Positions 1-11,576 of a stretch of 64,000 nt of DNA are shown here, piece after piece. How positions within the stretch are numbered: the first letter of the stretch is position 1; every line of letters begins with the position of its first letter. This DNA is from Ostrinia nubilalis (lineage: Eukaryota > Arthropoda > Insecta > Lepidoptera > Crambidae). A program made the position numbers and the translations under genes. Location of the stretch: positions 13,452,501 to 13,516,500 of the forward strand of contig NC_087090.1 in NCBI RefSeq assembly GCF_963855985.1, given 5' to 3'. The notes under the pieces were generated by a model. The model ran no database searches. It saw nothing but the letters and a program-made list of their open reading frames with translations, and was not told the DNA's origin.

Positions 1-127
1 TGTACGCAGGGGCAAAAAAATATATAATAAAATAAATTAAAATTAATTAAAATTCACATTAAAATAAGAATAAAATTAACAAAAAAAACAATACAATTAA
101 TTTCAAATAAACATGTCAAAATAAATT
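1..127. repeat. AT-rich interspersed repeat, cut by window edge
   Basis: The window opens with TGTACGCAGGGGC followed by A-rich sequence. The same opening and A-rich tract recur in the same orientation at 41,063-41,335, so this is a second copy of that dispersed family. At the second locus it adjoins a likely LINE 3' end, so both may belong to one retroelement family. The left part is missing here. Confidence 0.6.
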
Positions 128-3100
128 TAAATTTAAATTATTTATATTTGTATGCCACTTACACGTACTAGATGACTTAGTTATGTGATATTTAATTTTA
201 TTAAGTATACCTACTTACACAAATACGTGTTTTGTTAATTTATTACGCACAATTCTCCAAACAAGATATTAGGCTTAAATTCACTTAATTTCTGCGAAAT
301 AGAAATCCTACGTTTTTTAATTATTTTACAGGCTTGAATAACCATACAACAAGTACTTAACTTGTTATTTTGATCCCGTTAAATAAATAAAAATGTTTGT
401 CAGATGAACCACAGCTTTTCGGATGTCGGATAGAGATCGGACAGTATAATTGAATTTTGTTATATTATAGTATGTACTATCTGTACTATGAAGTTATTTC
501 CTAAGCTGTACGTTCAGCCCTAGAGCCTGGAAGGGCCTAAGGTGTGGGCGGGCGGGCGCGGCGGGCGGATTTGTCGTGGCCCGGAAACGGCGGGGAATTC
601 ATTTGGGCGTAATAGGTTTCCTGCGCCCGCGTCCGGTTGCCGTCCGGGGTCCGTCCGGCGCCCGTCCGGCACGCAACGGAAGAACGATACGCCCGAGATA
701 TTTGAAAGTCGAAAAACTGACGACTTTGGCGCTAAAAGATCTCAATTTTAATAATTAAGTAGAAAACAGCACATAGGTATATAAATCAACATATGTTTTT
801 TTAATGGCATTCTAAGTACCTACACAATTATATCGTTTTTATCTTAATAGCACAAAATGATGGCACGTGAATGGCACGATCGTACTTTGATATTCAACCA
901 ACGATGTAATTATCGCAAGTTATTTTGTTGAAAAAGTGAAATCGAGTCAATAACAGTACCCACGCTAACCCTAAAGTTCGGGCGGTGACAGAAAATCCAT
1001 TCCCAAATAAATCTTAATTCCTCGAAGTTCGCCTCCGAGGCCGTTTCATTAAAACTTGCGTGACGTGTCATTAAGCCGGCATTCGTAATTATTAATATTC
1101 AAATCATAATCCAGAGTTAGAAGAGCGAAAAAGCAAAGACGTGTTAACTTATGAATTATTTAGTTAAAACTTCGCCATTCTGTGCGGGTTCGCGAAAGTT
1201 CGCAAGCATTTAGGGGTTAGGTGTAACTGTTATTCGAATTTAATACAACTTATAGAAATATAGACGTTATTTATGCTTAATTTGTAGAGTCCCTTTAACT
1301 AACAAAATGAATTTGCTAAATTTCGACATGGACTCCTCACTGTATTCGATATGAATTTGTTGAAACACAGAAGATTCGTAACCAATTTCTTTGTAAATAT
1401 GCTCTGTGTTAAAAAAAAATTAACAGAAATTAAATAATCATAAGATATGTTACTTTATTATTTTCTAGAATTTCAGTTACTAAATAAAATACAAGTTCAT
1501 ATTATTTTGCCAACATTTGATAGTGTAGCAATAAGTAAAAACACATTAGACATGGTACTAAATTTTTTAAATGTTTGATACTAAACGGTAAGCACCAATT
1601 CAACTCATTAACCCCTCAGCGTATAAAAGGAGTTCCCATATACTCGTAAGTAGAACAGTTTTGGCTAATCTCACACAAGCAGGCACGGCTTCCCTCGGTG
1701 CGTTACATAATGCCGAGTTTACACATAAATATTTGGAAGCCCTATGTTTGTTGCCGAGCGGGCACGTCCAGTTTTCTTGCCTATTTATAAGCAATATTAC
1801 GTAAAGGTAGCCTTAGAAATTTGCCTGCGTAAGAGTATCATTGTCAAGGTTGTTTTGAAAGTACAAATATTGTTCGAGGATGCAAACGGTAACATCTAAA
1901 AGACTTTTAAAGACCATACTATTCTAGGCCTTAATTCTATTTTTCGAGATGCTATGATGACGCAAGAACAAGATACTCGTATCTACACAAGAACAGTGGG
2001 CAAAACTAGTATAGTACAAAATAAGAAATAAAAAAAATACATGACACACTCAATAAACATTGTGATATAATGTAACTCTTCTAACTCTTGAATCTAAAAC
2101 AGTACACAAATAACATACCAAAACATCAAATTGAGTTGTATTTCAAATAAAATAAGCTTCAAACTCGTTTCCACTTTAAAATGTTTCATGAAATTACTGC
2201 ATGTCATAGCCAAGCCATAGCTAAGCTCATTCGCAACATAATGCCACTCTGCCAACGTCCATATCAACAGACCAAACCTCGTAAATCGGTTTAAGGCAAA
2301 AATAAAAGAAATAACGCGATTTGCGTTCAAGAGAGCGCAAAATAAAATAACACAGAGTAGGCGCGGTTTCGCCCGGAGCGCTCGCTGTAATTCCAGATAT
2401 TTCATATTTTAAGGCTCTGCGCAAAGTGTATACACATTTTTCTACCGCCCCAGGTCACGGGAAGGCTTTTTCATTGGATTTAAATATGTGTGTGAAATTG
2501 CTGTTGTTAGATGACGTTATATGAATTTTTTAAATTAGTAACATACCTACTCGTACTTATAATATGTCGACTACGAGTAGTTCCATATACCTAACTTGTG
2601 AGTTACATTTACATAGATATAAAATAGATATGTTTTTAATTTAATTTAATTTAATTCAATTAATAAATAAGAACAGTTTAATTTAGTGAAATTTATAATG
2701 CTAATATTGCATAACCAAAACTAAAATATGTTTATACACTTTAACTGAATAATATTTTACTTTAAACTGATTGTGATTTTGTCTAACAACCGCTTTTATT
2801 GTCAGCATTTCACTCATTTGTCGTATTTTCATTTTACGTAAAAATGTAGATTATTTTGCGAAGCGCCTAATCCGTAGCCGCTGGCGGTACTACGACGAGC
2901 TACGAGCTACGGCGTAGCGTGACGAAATTACTTTTTTCGTAGTCTCTCCACTTGACGTAAAAAGGTTAACGTATTTTAATCATTTAAATTACAACGTTGA
3001 CTTATGTTATGTAGGCGATGAAGGAAATTAATGTAAAATATTTTTGTTACGAGTAAATTTATGTTTATTCATTTATTCATAATGTACTGTCTTTCCTATT

Positions 3101-3200
3101 AAAAACAACTATAATTTGCAACAGTTTAGAGCCACAAAGTCTTCGTAATAATGCTTTGAGTAGATTCATGTAAATCTTCAATTAGTAATTCTTATAAATG
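128..3200. other. non-coding stretch, no gene seen
   Basis: No convincing coding sequence. A short GC-rich, CpG-rich patch lies at 540-690 in otherwise AT-rich DNA. A (TTAAT)n-like microsatellite lies at about 2,634-2,667. The short open frames near 1,600-1,800 and 2,094-2,424 have no protein-like composition or splice context. Confidence 0.6.
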
Positions 3201-3965
3201 ACTAGCGGCCGCCCGCGACTTCGTACGCGTGGATCTCGTTTTACCCCCCCTTCATCTATCTTACGCGGTTCAGATTTTTTCATACAATTTTTTTTTTCCC
3301 GCTAACTCCCGTTCCCGTGGGAATTTTGCAATATCCTGTTGTAACTAAGCTTTAAGTTTACTAAGGTACCTGCATGCCAAATTTCAAGGGTCTATCTTAC
3401 GCGGTTTAGATTTTTTCATACAAATGTTTTTTCCCACTAACTCCCATTCCCGTGGGAATTTTGCAATATCCTGTTGTAACTAAGCTTTAAATTTACTATG
3501 GTACCTGCATGCCAAATTTCAAGCGTCTAACTTAAGCGGTTTAGATTTTTCATACAAATGTTTTTTCCCGCTAACTCCCGTTCCCGTGGGAATTTTGCAA
3601 TATCCTGTTGTAACTAAGCTTTAAGTTTACTAAGGTACCTGCATGCCAAATTTCAAGCATCTAACTTAAGCGGTTTAGATTTCTCATACAAAAGGATTTT
3701 CCCGCTAATTCCCTTTCCCGTGGGAATTCCTAAGTATCCTATAACCTGCCCAGGAGTATGAAGAATAATTGTACCAAGTTTCGTTAAAATCTGTCGAGTA
3801 GTTTTTGTTTCTATAAGGAACATACAGACAGACAGACAGACAAAAATTTTACTGATTGCATTTTTGGCATCAGTATCGATCACTAATCACCCCCTGATAG
3901 TTATTTTGAAAATATATTTCATGTACAGAATTGACCTCTCTACAGATTTATTATAAGTATAGATG
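3201..3965 (+). repeat. lepidopteran interspersed repeat with four internal tandem units
   Basis: It begins ACTAGCGGCCGCCCGCGACT and ends near TTATTATAAGTATAGAT after a (CAGA)n run at 3,826-3,842. This head and tail mark a repeat family common in Lepidoptera, probably the 3' part of a non-LTR retroelement or a derived SINE. Related copies are at 38,179-38,386 and, inverted, at 50,496-50,668 and 52,433-52,600. Unusually, it contains about four tandem units of 134-136 bp starting at 3,255, 3,391, 3,526 and 3,660; the fourth is diverged. Confidence 0.75.
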
Positions 3966-4299
3966 TCTGACTTATTTTAAGCAGCTACTCTGAAACAGCT
4001 ACTCTTGAAGATATCTCCGACCTTTGTAACAAGGACTTTTAAAATAAAGCCTACCATTTTCACTATTATTTTATTATTCCACCAAAGTCTGCAATTTGAA
4101 ATCAGTTACCATTGATTCTGGTTATGATCCCCGAGGGAGCGCACGTATGAGGGAGGCTCGTCGAACATGACACGACATGTGTAGCGATCGTGTAACGTTT
4201 ACGTGGCGTGTGACGTAACAGGCTGCTGTAACGTAGGTTACAACTCGTAGGAGAAAAGTACTACATTTATTGGTTAGTAGGTAATTTAATGGGAAAAGG
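3966..4299. other. non-coding stretch, nothing recognised
   Basis: No open frame with coding character, no RNA gene and no repeat family that I recognise. Confidence 0.5.
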
Positions 4300-4392
4300 T
4301 TTTTCTTCTGAGAAAAAATATTGCATCTGATACGATTCGAACCTGTAACCTTTCGCTTGCCAGTCGATTGTTCGTACGGCTACAAAGATGTT
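4300..4392 (-). repeat. tRNA-derived SINE head (remnant)
   Basis: Read on the minus strand, 4,330-4,345 contains a perfect RNA polymerase III B box (GGTTCGAATC). It is preceded by GACTGGCAAGCGAAAGG, a stretch typical of lepidopteran tRNA-derived SINEs. The A box is degraded and no cloverleaf can be drawn, so this is not a functional tRNA gene. Confidence 0.45.
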
Positions 4393-5118
4393 GAAAAGTT
4401 TATTGATAATAAAAATAATCAACTAGCTCTTTAAAACTATAATAAAGTTTAAACAGCAAACATTAACTTAATAAAAAGTAAAGATGCGATAGTCTAATTT
4501 AAATACTAATTTTGTGGTAGGAATAGGTGAGATCATTGACCTTCGCATAAAAAATCTCGATAAAATCTTCTGTCATCCGTTCATTGAACTTTCAAAAGCT
4601 TACCACATCCCTATTTGACCAGCTTCATGCCCTTTCGCGCCATAAAAACAACAATAAGCAACCGCATTCACCGAAGTTTCCACAACAGAATTCATCGCAG
4701 CGTTACCCGATATTAATCTTGCCCGGATTCGCCATTTTGCGCCTAAATATGATAAACTTTCCCCCGAATTTCTTCGCCCCCCCGAATTTCTTGGCCCCCT
4801 CTTGGCAAGAATGGTGCCGCCCCCCCGAGACTTACGCCCTGCTTTTAAACTAAGGCCGTTAATTAATTACAAGTCGGCTGGCTTACTCAGCGCTATGTGC
4901 CAATTTAATACTGCACCTTGTTATGTAATGTTGGTTAATGTAAGTATGCGGTTGCGGGGAAACCTTTTTTCTAAAATAAAAATAAAACGCGCTGGTTTTG
5001 TTACCACGTAAGTACCAACTTTACCTTAGAAAGTATACTCGTAGTACTTTACTGTATAGGTACTCGTAGTTTACGTAGCTAGGACTGACTTTATAGACTT
5101 CAGTTAAATAAGGTAATG
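4393..5118. other. non-coding stretch, nothing recognised
   Basis: AT-rich. The open frames at 4,584-4,853 and 4,802-5,011 overlap in different frames and cross a poly-C-rich tract. I do not regard them as genes. Confidence 0.5.
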
Positions 5119-5237
5119 AATCGAGTTGAGTTGCACCACCAAACTTTGACCGTAACTATAACGATAACCAGTGATTGTTGTATGGAGTCTGACAGAATTT
5201 TAATGTTTGTTACAGTCAAAATTCTGTGCAACCCTTA
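5119..5237 (+). mobile_element. short MITE, family A copy 1
   Basis: It starts with GAGTTGCACCACCAAACTTTG and ends with the imperfect inverse, TCAAAATTCTGTGCAACCC. The middle has ATAACGATAACC and TTTGACAGA-type blocks shared with the copies at 5,889-6,001 and 37,624-37,738. About 115 bp, non-coding. Confidence 0.65.
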
Positions 5238-5888
5238 TTGTTTGCTTGGAAAACCACCTGCTGAAACTTAAAATAAAGTTTACTACATCTTAAAATACAA
5301 TTCAAAATTATGAAAGCTTCCTTTGACATTAATACACATACCTTCACAGTCAGCCTCCACAAACTAAGTACCTATCTGTGCTACAGTAGAACAATTACCA
5401 ACTACCACATTGAACCAATAACTCACGCATAACTCCCGATACGAGTATTAATTACTAAATCTCCTGTAATACCAGCACTTCCTCAACTTATAATTAATTG
5501 CTACTAAATTCGCCCCAATTTGAATCCGGTTACGAGCCAGTAAAGAAACTTGCTAGTACACAAGACGACTTAAGGGCCGGCCGGGCCGGAAGAGGGGGCG
5601 CCCTACGACCCTCTGGGAGGAGGAAGGACGTGAGATTTACTCTAAGTAATTGCAGTAATAAACACGCAAATATATCACTGGTAATGAGAGGAAGAGGCGA
5701 AAATTGCCGACGCAATTGCGTGTGTGAGATAAGAGTTTTTCGACGACGATTTTTCTGGCGCTTTGTTTTTGACGGCGGCCGTTTAATTTCGTGACGTGCG
5801 GGATAGCGGTATTAAGCTGAGGTCTCATTAAATATTTTGGCGCAGTCGTATATCTTAATCCTCATTACAACAAAACATGAAGACTATA
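5238..5888. other. non-coding stretch with GC-rich patch
   Basis: A GGCCGG-rich patch lies at about 5,570-5,630. The overlapping open frames on both strands at 5,498-5,828 shadow one another and are not supported as genes. Confidence 0.5.
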
Positions 5889-6001
5889 CCGAGTTGCACC
5901 ACCTAACTTTAACGGTACTATAACGATAACCGGTGCTTTTTGTATAGAGTTTGACAGATTTTTGATGTTTGTCAAAGTTAAAGTATGATGGTGCAACTCG
6001 G
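5889..6001 (+). mobile_element. short MITE, family A copy 2 (best preserved)
   Basis: The termini CCGAGTTGCACCACC and GGTGCAACTCGG are inverted repeats. The subterminal AACTTTAAC / GTTAAAGT continue the pairing. About 113 bp, non-coding. The flanks TATA (left) and CATA (right) may be a degraded target duplication. Confidence 0.7.
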
Positions 6002-8327
6002 CATAAGTGTTCCAGTGTGATTTGTGCTTTTATAATTATCATAGCGACCTTTGCGATATACTCAAAGCCTTATATTTCTTTCTTAGAGACACTACTTGAA
6101 TGAGTTGTAAAAGCTATACTCGACTTTACGTTGAAAAGATGCCGCAGTGATGACATAAATTAAGCGATAAACTCATTTCAGTTCAAACCACACAGTCAAT
6201 TGCACCCACAAGATCCACCTAAATAAATATACAAACATTATGTATAAAATAAAATTGACGTATAAACATTTCTCTCGTCACAGGTTCATCACATATTCAG
6301 AATGCCTATATTAAATTGCATTTAATCAAACTGTACAGCGTTCGTATCGAATCGTTTGAAAATTTCCATCAACATTTGCAATCATTTTCTATTCAATGCC
6401 TTTGCCAGCGATTAATAAAACGACCAAATTCAATGGAATGCAAACAGAAACGATTTTAATATTAAAACTGGATTCCACGAATGTATTTTTTTACATTACA
6501 AACATGCATTAATGTAAAATTCCAATTAAGGATGATGTACTTGGTGATGACAGATTCAAAATGAGAATCTATAAAGTGGGAAATATCCCATCTTAGGGAA
6601 TAGACTAAGCAAGCATCGCTTGTGAATACGGGTGATAGCCTCTTACCACCGAAATGGCGATGTCTTAAATACCTACCTACAATATTTGTAGGAGCAAGCA
6701 TCGAGCAAAAAGGTTACAAAGTTACAAACAACAGACCTCATTCAATTAAATCTCCGTGACGCTTAAAAGCTAAATCATAATTTCGGCTTACTTATTTAGC
6801 TTTATTACGAAATAAAAGGCCCCGGGAGCAAGTTTATCAGCCAAGTTTTGTTTGCGAGTTGGCTTAATGTTAGTTTCGTGTCTCTTGGACATAGACACCG
6901 CGCGGTTTGTTATAAGTTTGGCTCAGAAGTTTTCTCGGCCGGCTGCTTTTCTTTTTTGGCGGGAAAAGCAACCTAATTTAAGATTGGGCACGAGTAGGTA
7001 CTTAACAATATGAATAGTGAGTATAAGCTTTCGAGGATGACAAAACACAACGCTTTATAACACTTTGTGTAGATATTATCTATCTACGTTAATTTTTGGA
7101 TTGCAAACTAACAGATGTAAAGGACAAATACTAATTTATTCCCAAAATACATTTTAATAAACAATACTTACTAGTTAGACTGTTTGATAACAAACCGCCA
7201 AGTTGTGGCCACTTTCATTAAGGTTGGCAGACGCTAACGCGTGCGCAACAATTTGCAACCCGTTATCATTGAACTAGCCAATTTCGGCGACAACGATAAC
7301 TCTTGGCAACAAAACAGCGACATAAGAAGCTACGGCATTAATTATTCGGCCGAGACAAGAAAGGGGCCGCCCCATTTCCAATATTTATGTGTTGCCGATG
7401 ACTAGCCGAAATATCGGGGCGTCGGCTGCTTTTTAAAACGAAGAAAGGGCGAAGAAAGGCCGGTTTCCCGGGTTTTCTTAATGCACAAACAGCACTCTGG
7501 CTCACCTGCCCGCTTGATTTATTAGGCCGCTTTGTTCACCGCTCGTTACAAGCTTGTTGTTGCGTTTTTAATTTATTTCCTTGGCGAAAATCGCGTTAAT
7601 ATTTAGTTAGATAATAACCGCGCGTAATGGGGGAAATCGCTTCCCGGCTCCGCGCCGGGTCGGAGTTATGAACTCAATATTTTATCTCGTACTAGCTGTT
7701 TTATACTACTTCACCGAACAGGGTTTGTGTAAAACTGTAAGGTGAGGTAATAACTTCGTAGGTAGTCTAACTTGGGTCGATTTCTGAAGTTACTCTAGCG
7801 TATTAATATTTTTAAGCTTTAAGCATGTAGGTTAGTTAGCAGCTGTAAGAAGCTTTCTTTATCCTAAGATTTTCATTTCGTTTTATGCTAAATCAATATT
7901 TACAGTTTACAGAAAAAGTTTGCTTAGTTAGCATTTTACCGCCAGTATTATTTTGACGTAATGACTCCTCTAAAGATGCTAGAGGAAAAGGCAGTAAGTT
8001 GGTAATCAGCGATGCTATTTTATAAACAAGTACAATATTAGTAAAATGTATGTAAATCTTTTCTAGTACCACACGTAAACAGCTCGCAACATGTGAAATA
8101 CTCGACACATACACACAAAACCCGATCACACTAACTGACCGTGCTGCAGCGTACGGCAGCCGTAGCCACCAATCTGAATCTCGGCGACACATTTGTTCTA
8201 AATTCAAATTGCGTCGAATACATTACGGGGCGGGTCGAGCGAGAGCTGCGCGGCAATGGACCGTGAATGAATGGGAATTGGCGTCGCCGCAAACGGTCGC
8301 CGATTGTCGACGCCACGACTCATTGCC
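6002..8327. other. non-coding stretch, no gene seen
   Basis: Moderately GC-rich, low-repeat blocks alternate with AT-rich DNA at 6,830-6,960, 7,200-7,470 and 7,600-7,680. A small GC hairpin (CCCGGC/GCCGGG) lies near 7,640. This texture could be conserved non-coding DNA but cannot be shown from one sequence. Confidence 0.45.
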
Positions 8328-8945
8328 GATTCAAGCGCACTGACAAATTCCTGTGTATTTGGCCAATCTGCGGCCGCACCTTGGCCCGTTCTTGATGGCC
8401 AGTATTTGTCATTTGGATGGGAGAGATTGGCGCCAATAAAAAAGTTGTTTCTGGGGTGCTTACTTTGAGCAGGTAGTTAGATGAAGATGAAAAGTTAATA
8501 GGCATTGTTTTGAATATACATATTAACACTGTACAATAAATTCAATCGCGCTGGCAATTTTCCTGTGTATTTGGCCAATCTGCGGCCGCACCTTGGCCCG
8601 TTCTTGATGGCCAGCATTTGTCATTTGGATGGGAGAGATTGGCGCCAATAAAAAAGTTGTTTTTAGGGTGCTTACTTTAAGCAGGTAGTCAAATGAAGAT
8701 GAAAAGTTAATAGGCATTGTTTTGAATATAGTAACTCTTGTCTGTTTAATAGATTCAAGCGCGCTGTCAAATTCCTGTGTATTTGGCCAATCTGCAGCCG
8801 CACCTTGCCCGAGTCTTGATGGCCAGCATTTGTCATTTGGATGGGAGAGATTGGCGCCAATAAAAAAGTTGTTTCTGGGGTGCTTACCTACTTCAAGTAG
8901 ATGAATATGAATAAAAGTGCAATGGGAATTGTTTTGAATATTAAC
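8328..8945. repeat. tandem array, three units of 212 bp
   Basis: The block CCTGTGTATTTGGCC recurs at 8,350, 8,562 and 8,774, exactly 212 bp apart. Each unit also contains GCGGCCGCACCTTG, GATGGGAGAGATT and the palindrome TTGGCGCCAA. Small indels and substitutions separate the units, most in the third. The repeated short open frames on both strands follow from the array and are not genes. Confidence 0.85.
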
Positions 8946-9864
8946 TCTTTTCGATGAGTTGAAGGCGAGAAACCAATTAATTTAGAATTCTGTTTCCACC
9001 GAAGAACATTGTACCCTCACCTTCCAAGACGCGGCGGATTAGTGGGGGCGGACAAGATCGTGTGCACTCGCCCGCTATTTATGTGATTGGCCGACAATAT
9101 CTTAGCCTGCTTTACAGAAAAAGGTACTCGTATCTGTACAATAATAGCTCAGATTGTTTTTGTCAATAAATTAAATACATTAAAGACGAGTGTGAAGTGA
9201 ATGGACACTTACAGGGCAGGCATCTCATTTAACATCAAATGTGTTTGTAGTCAAATAACTGCTTTGTTATGCATAAAAAATTGTATTGGTTTTAACTTGA
9301 AACCTAGTGTTGAAATACGATGATTTTACATTTACTAAAAAACAACAGACACTTACTTATCAAAGAACATGACGTAATTAAATAAATCTATCTGAAACTT
9401 TTTTTAAGAAACAATTTTGAAGCCTTATTTGGTCAAAGTGAAAACTTTGATTTTATATTATTAACTTATTCGTTGAATTGTTTAATACTTTCATAACCTA
9501 CCTATTCCTAACCAAAGTCCACACATTACACAATAGCATAAGGTATAATAACAAATCAAGTTGCTGAATCAAATATGGCGGCAGGGTATTTCAGTGTCTT
9601 GCAAGACAGGGCGGGCGGGCATTTGCATAGGCGGGCGCGGTTAGCATGACAATGTGGTGCACTCGCCCGATATTTATGTGTGCTGTTGATTGGCCGAAGG
9701 ATTGGCGCAATCTGTGCAGTATTTGTTATTAGCCAATATTGGAGTAAGACTGTTGGTAATATTGTTGGAACTAACATGGTTTATACAACTATACTCAACA
9801 TCAAATAAACCGCACCTTCCGCGACGCGAACTTTAACGATTTTCTTCTGACACAATCATGGTGC
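8946..9864. other. non-coding, with a duplicated motif
   Basis: The motif GTGCACTCGCCCG(C/A)TATT followed by TATGTG occurs at about 9,061-9,085 and 9,657-9,681, both times next to a GATTGGCCGA block. This suggests an old local duplication. No gene seen. Confidence 0.4.
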
Positions 9865-10244
9865 CCCAACAATATTGGTGTTATTTGAAAGCCCAATAAA
9901 TATTCTTAAAGAAAAACACATTTAATTTCTTAATAAATGATTAACATATACCATAAATGTGACTTGAAAAAATACCTCACTTTGGGCCCACCTATGGGAT
10001 CAATTAGACCAATTTTTATGGTTATAAAACCAAATAATGATCTCACGTGTCCTCTTTAACAGATGGATGACGATTAAACCCAACTTAACAGTTTTATAGC
10101 CATAAAAGTTGGCTCAAGCGTAACTATCTATTTTTGAAGAAGTGACTCTGGATCCTTCTAAAAACACATTTTTGGGGTAAAAACCCTTCCTTTAATGAAA
10201 TGAAGGTTAGAACTAGGCTTTTAAATGGTGCCAATATTGGTGGG
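9865..10244. mobile_element. fold-back (long inverted repeat) MITE
   Basis: The left end CCAACAATATTGGTG plus ATTTGAAAGCCC pairs with the right end (GGCTTTTAAATGGTGCCAATATTGGTGG). The inner blocks CCAATTTTTATGGTTATAAAA (10,009 onward) and TTTTATAGCCATAAAAGTTGG (near 10,091-10,112) also pair. The whole piece folds as a degenerate hairpin of roughly 380 bp. Non-coding. Confidence 0.65.
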
Positions 10245-11244
10245 AAGTGGGGATGCATACGTTTGGAAATGCTTGTCGCGGGAGGTGCGATTTATTTGAT
10301 GTCGAGTGTAGTTTGTAGACGTTATTAAAAGTAAATAGAGAAGGGGTTTATTATGTTATGGCGATTTAGAAAAGCTTAAGCGAAAATTAATTGCATATAT
10401 CCAAGAGAGAGCTATAGGCATTTAGAAATTGTTTGTCATGTCCGATATGGATAGTAGGCTTTTCGAATTTAGTGCTATATCTATCTTTAACCTCAAATTA
10501 CTCTTATTTATTTCTCATTAATTTCGTTAAGTTACTGGTTGATTGAACAAGCTTAACCTTCGCTAGTTAAGTTTATATTGGCCAACAACAGGAGTTACAG
10601 CAATGATAACGAGATATAGGAATAATCCTGCAAGTTTGTATCCCTATGATGACATACCGTACACCTATTAGAGACATAATTATTGCTGAGATGTGCCATT
10701 CCATTCTATGCCAATAGATGCATTAGAGATACAACTTGTTAGGATTATTTAACTTATTGAAATTCATATTAATTGTAGGTAATCTGCATCAAAAATTATT
10801 CCACTAACATTATACAACCGCACAGCAATTTAGCACACATTTTTTACGGTCCAACCCTACTACGGTATCCATAATCTATCAAGCAACACAGAAAGTCCGT
10901 CGCATTAAGGGTTGTCGCAAAATGATATACAAGGCCGGTGACGGTGACGATCGGCGATCTTCACCCTTGCCTCATCAGTCATCAGTCATCGGACGTGGCG
11001 GCTAAGCGGCCGCATTCAAATTGCCAGCCGATGACGGCGTGCTTTCACGACCCCTGGCTTGTCTATGGTCGGGCAAAGAGTGGTGAGCAGAAGGGACTAA
11101 GGAAATGCGGAGGGGTTTATGCCTTTGCCATATAAATAACCTGGCAATTATGATTTTCACAAAATTTAAAGTAAAGAACTCTTAGTTTCTTTCATTAATT
11201 TTCATGGAATTCCTTGTGCTAAGTAGAGCGCAGGAAATAAAAGT
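10245..11244. other. non-coding stretch, nothing recognised
   Basis: No open frame with coding character. A GC-richer, possibly conserved patch lies at 10,930-11,060. Confidence 0.5.
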
Positions 11245-11576
11245 AAAAAAAACCGGCCAAGTGCGTGTCGGACTCACGCACAAAGGGTTCCGTACCATTG
11301 ATTTATGATTTTTTTTTTAATTTAAGTTATTTGTATGAAAGATTTTTGAGTTTCAGTTCTTAAGTATGGGGAGCCCCCAATATTTTTTTAATTTTTTATT
11401 TTTGCATCAAAATCTTAATGCGCAGAACACATCTACCTACCAAGTTTCAACAGTATAGCTCTTATAGTTTCGGAAAAAAATGGCTCTGACATACGGACAG
11501 ACGGACGGACAGACGGACAGACAGACATGACGAATCTTTGTCAAAATTTGTCATTTGGCTACGGAACCCTAAAAAC
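11245..11576 (+). repeat. lepidopteran 'CGGCCAAGTGCG' interspersed repeat
   Basis: It starts AACCGGCCAAGTGCGTGTCG and ends ACGGAACCCTAAAAA, with a (ACGG/ACAG)n run at 11,490-11,526. These ends define a repeat seen very widely in moth and butterfly genomes, probably a SINE or short non-autonomous element. Non-coding. Confidence 0.8.
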
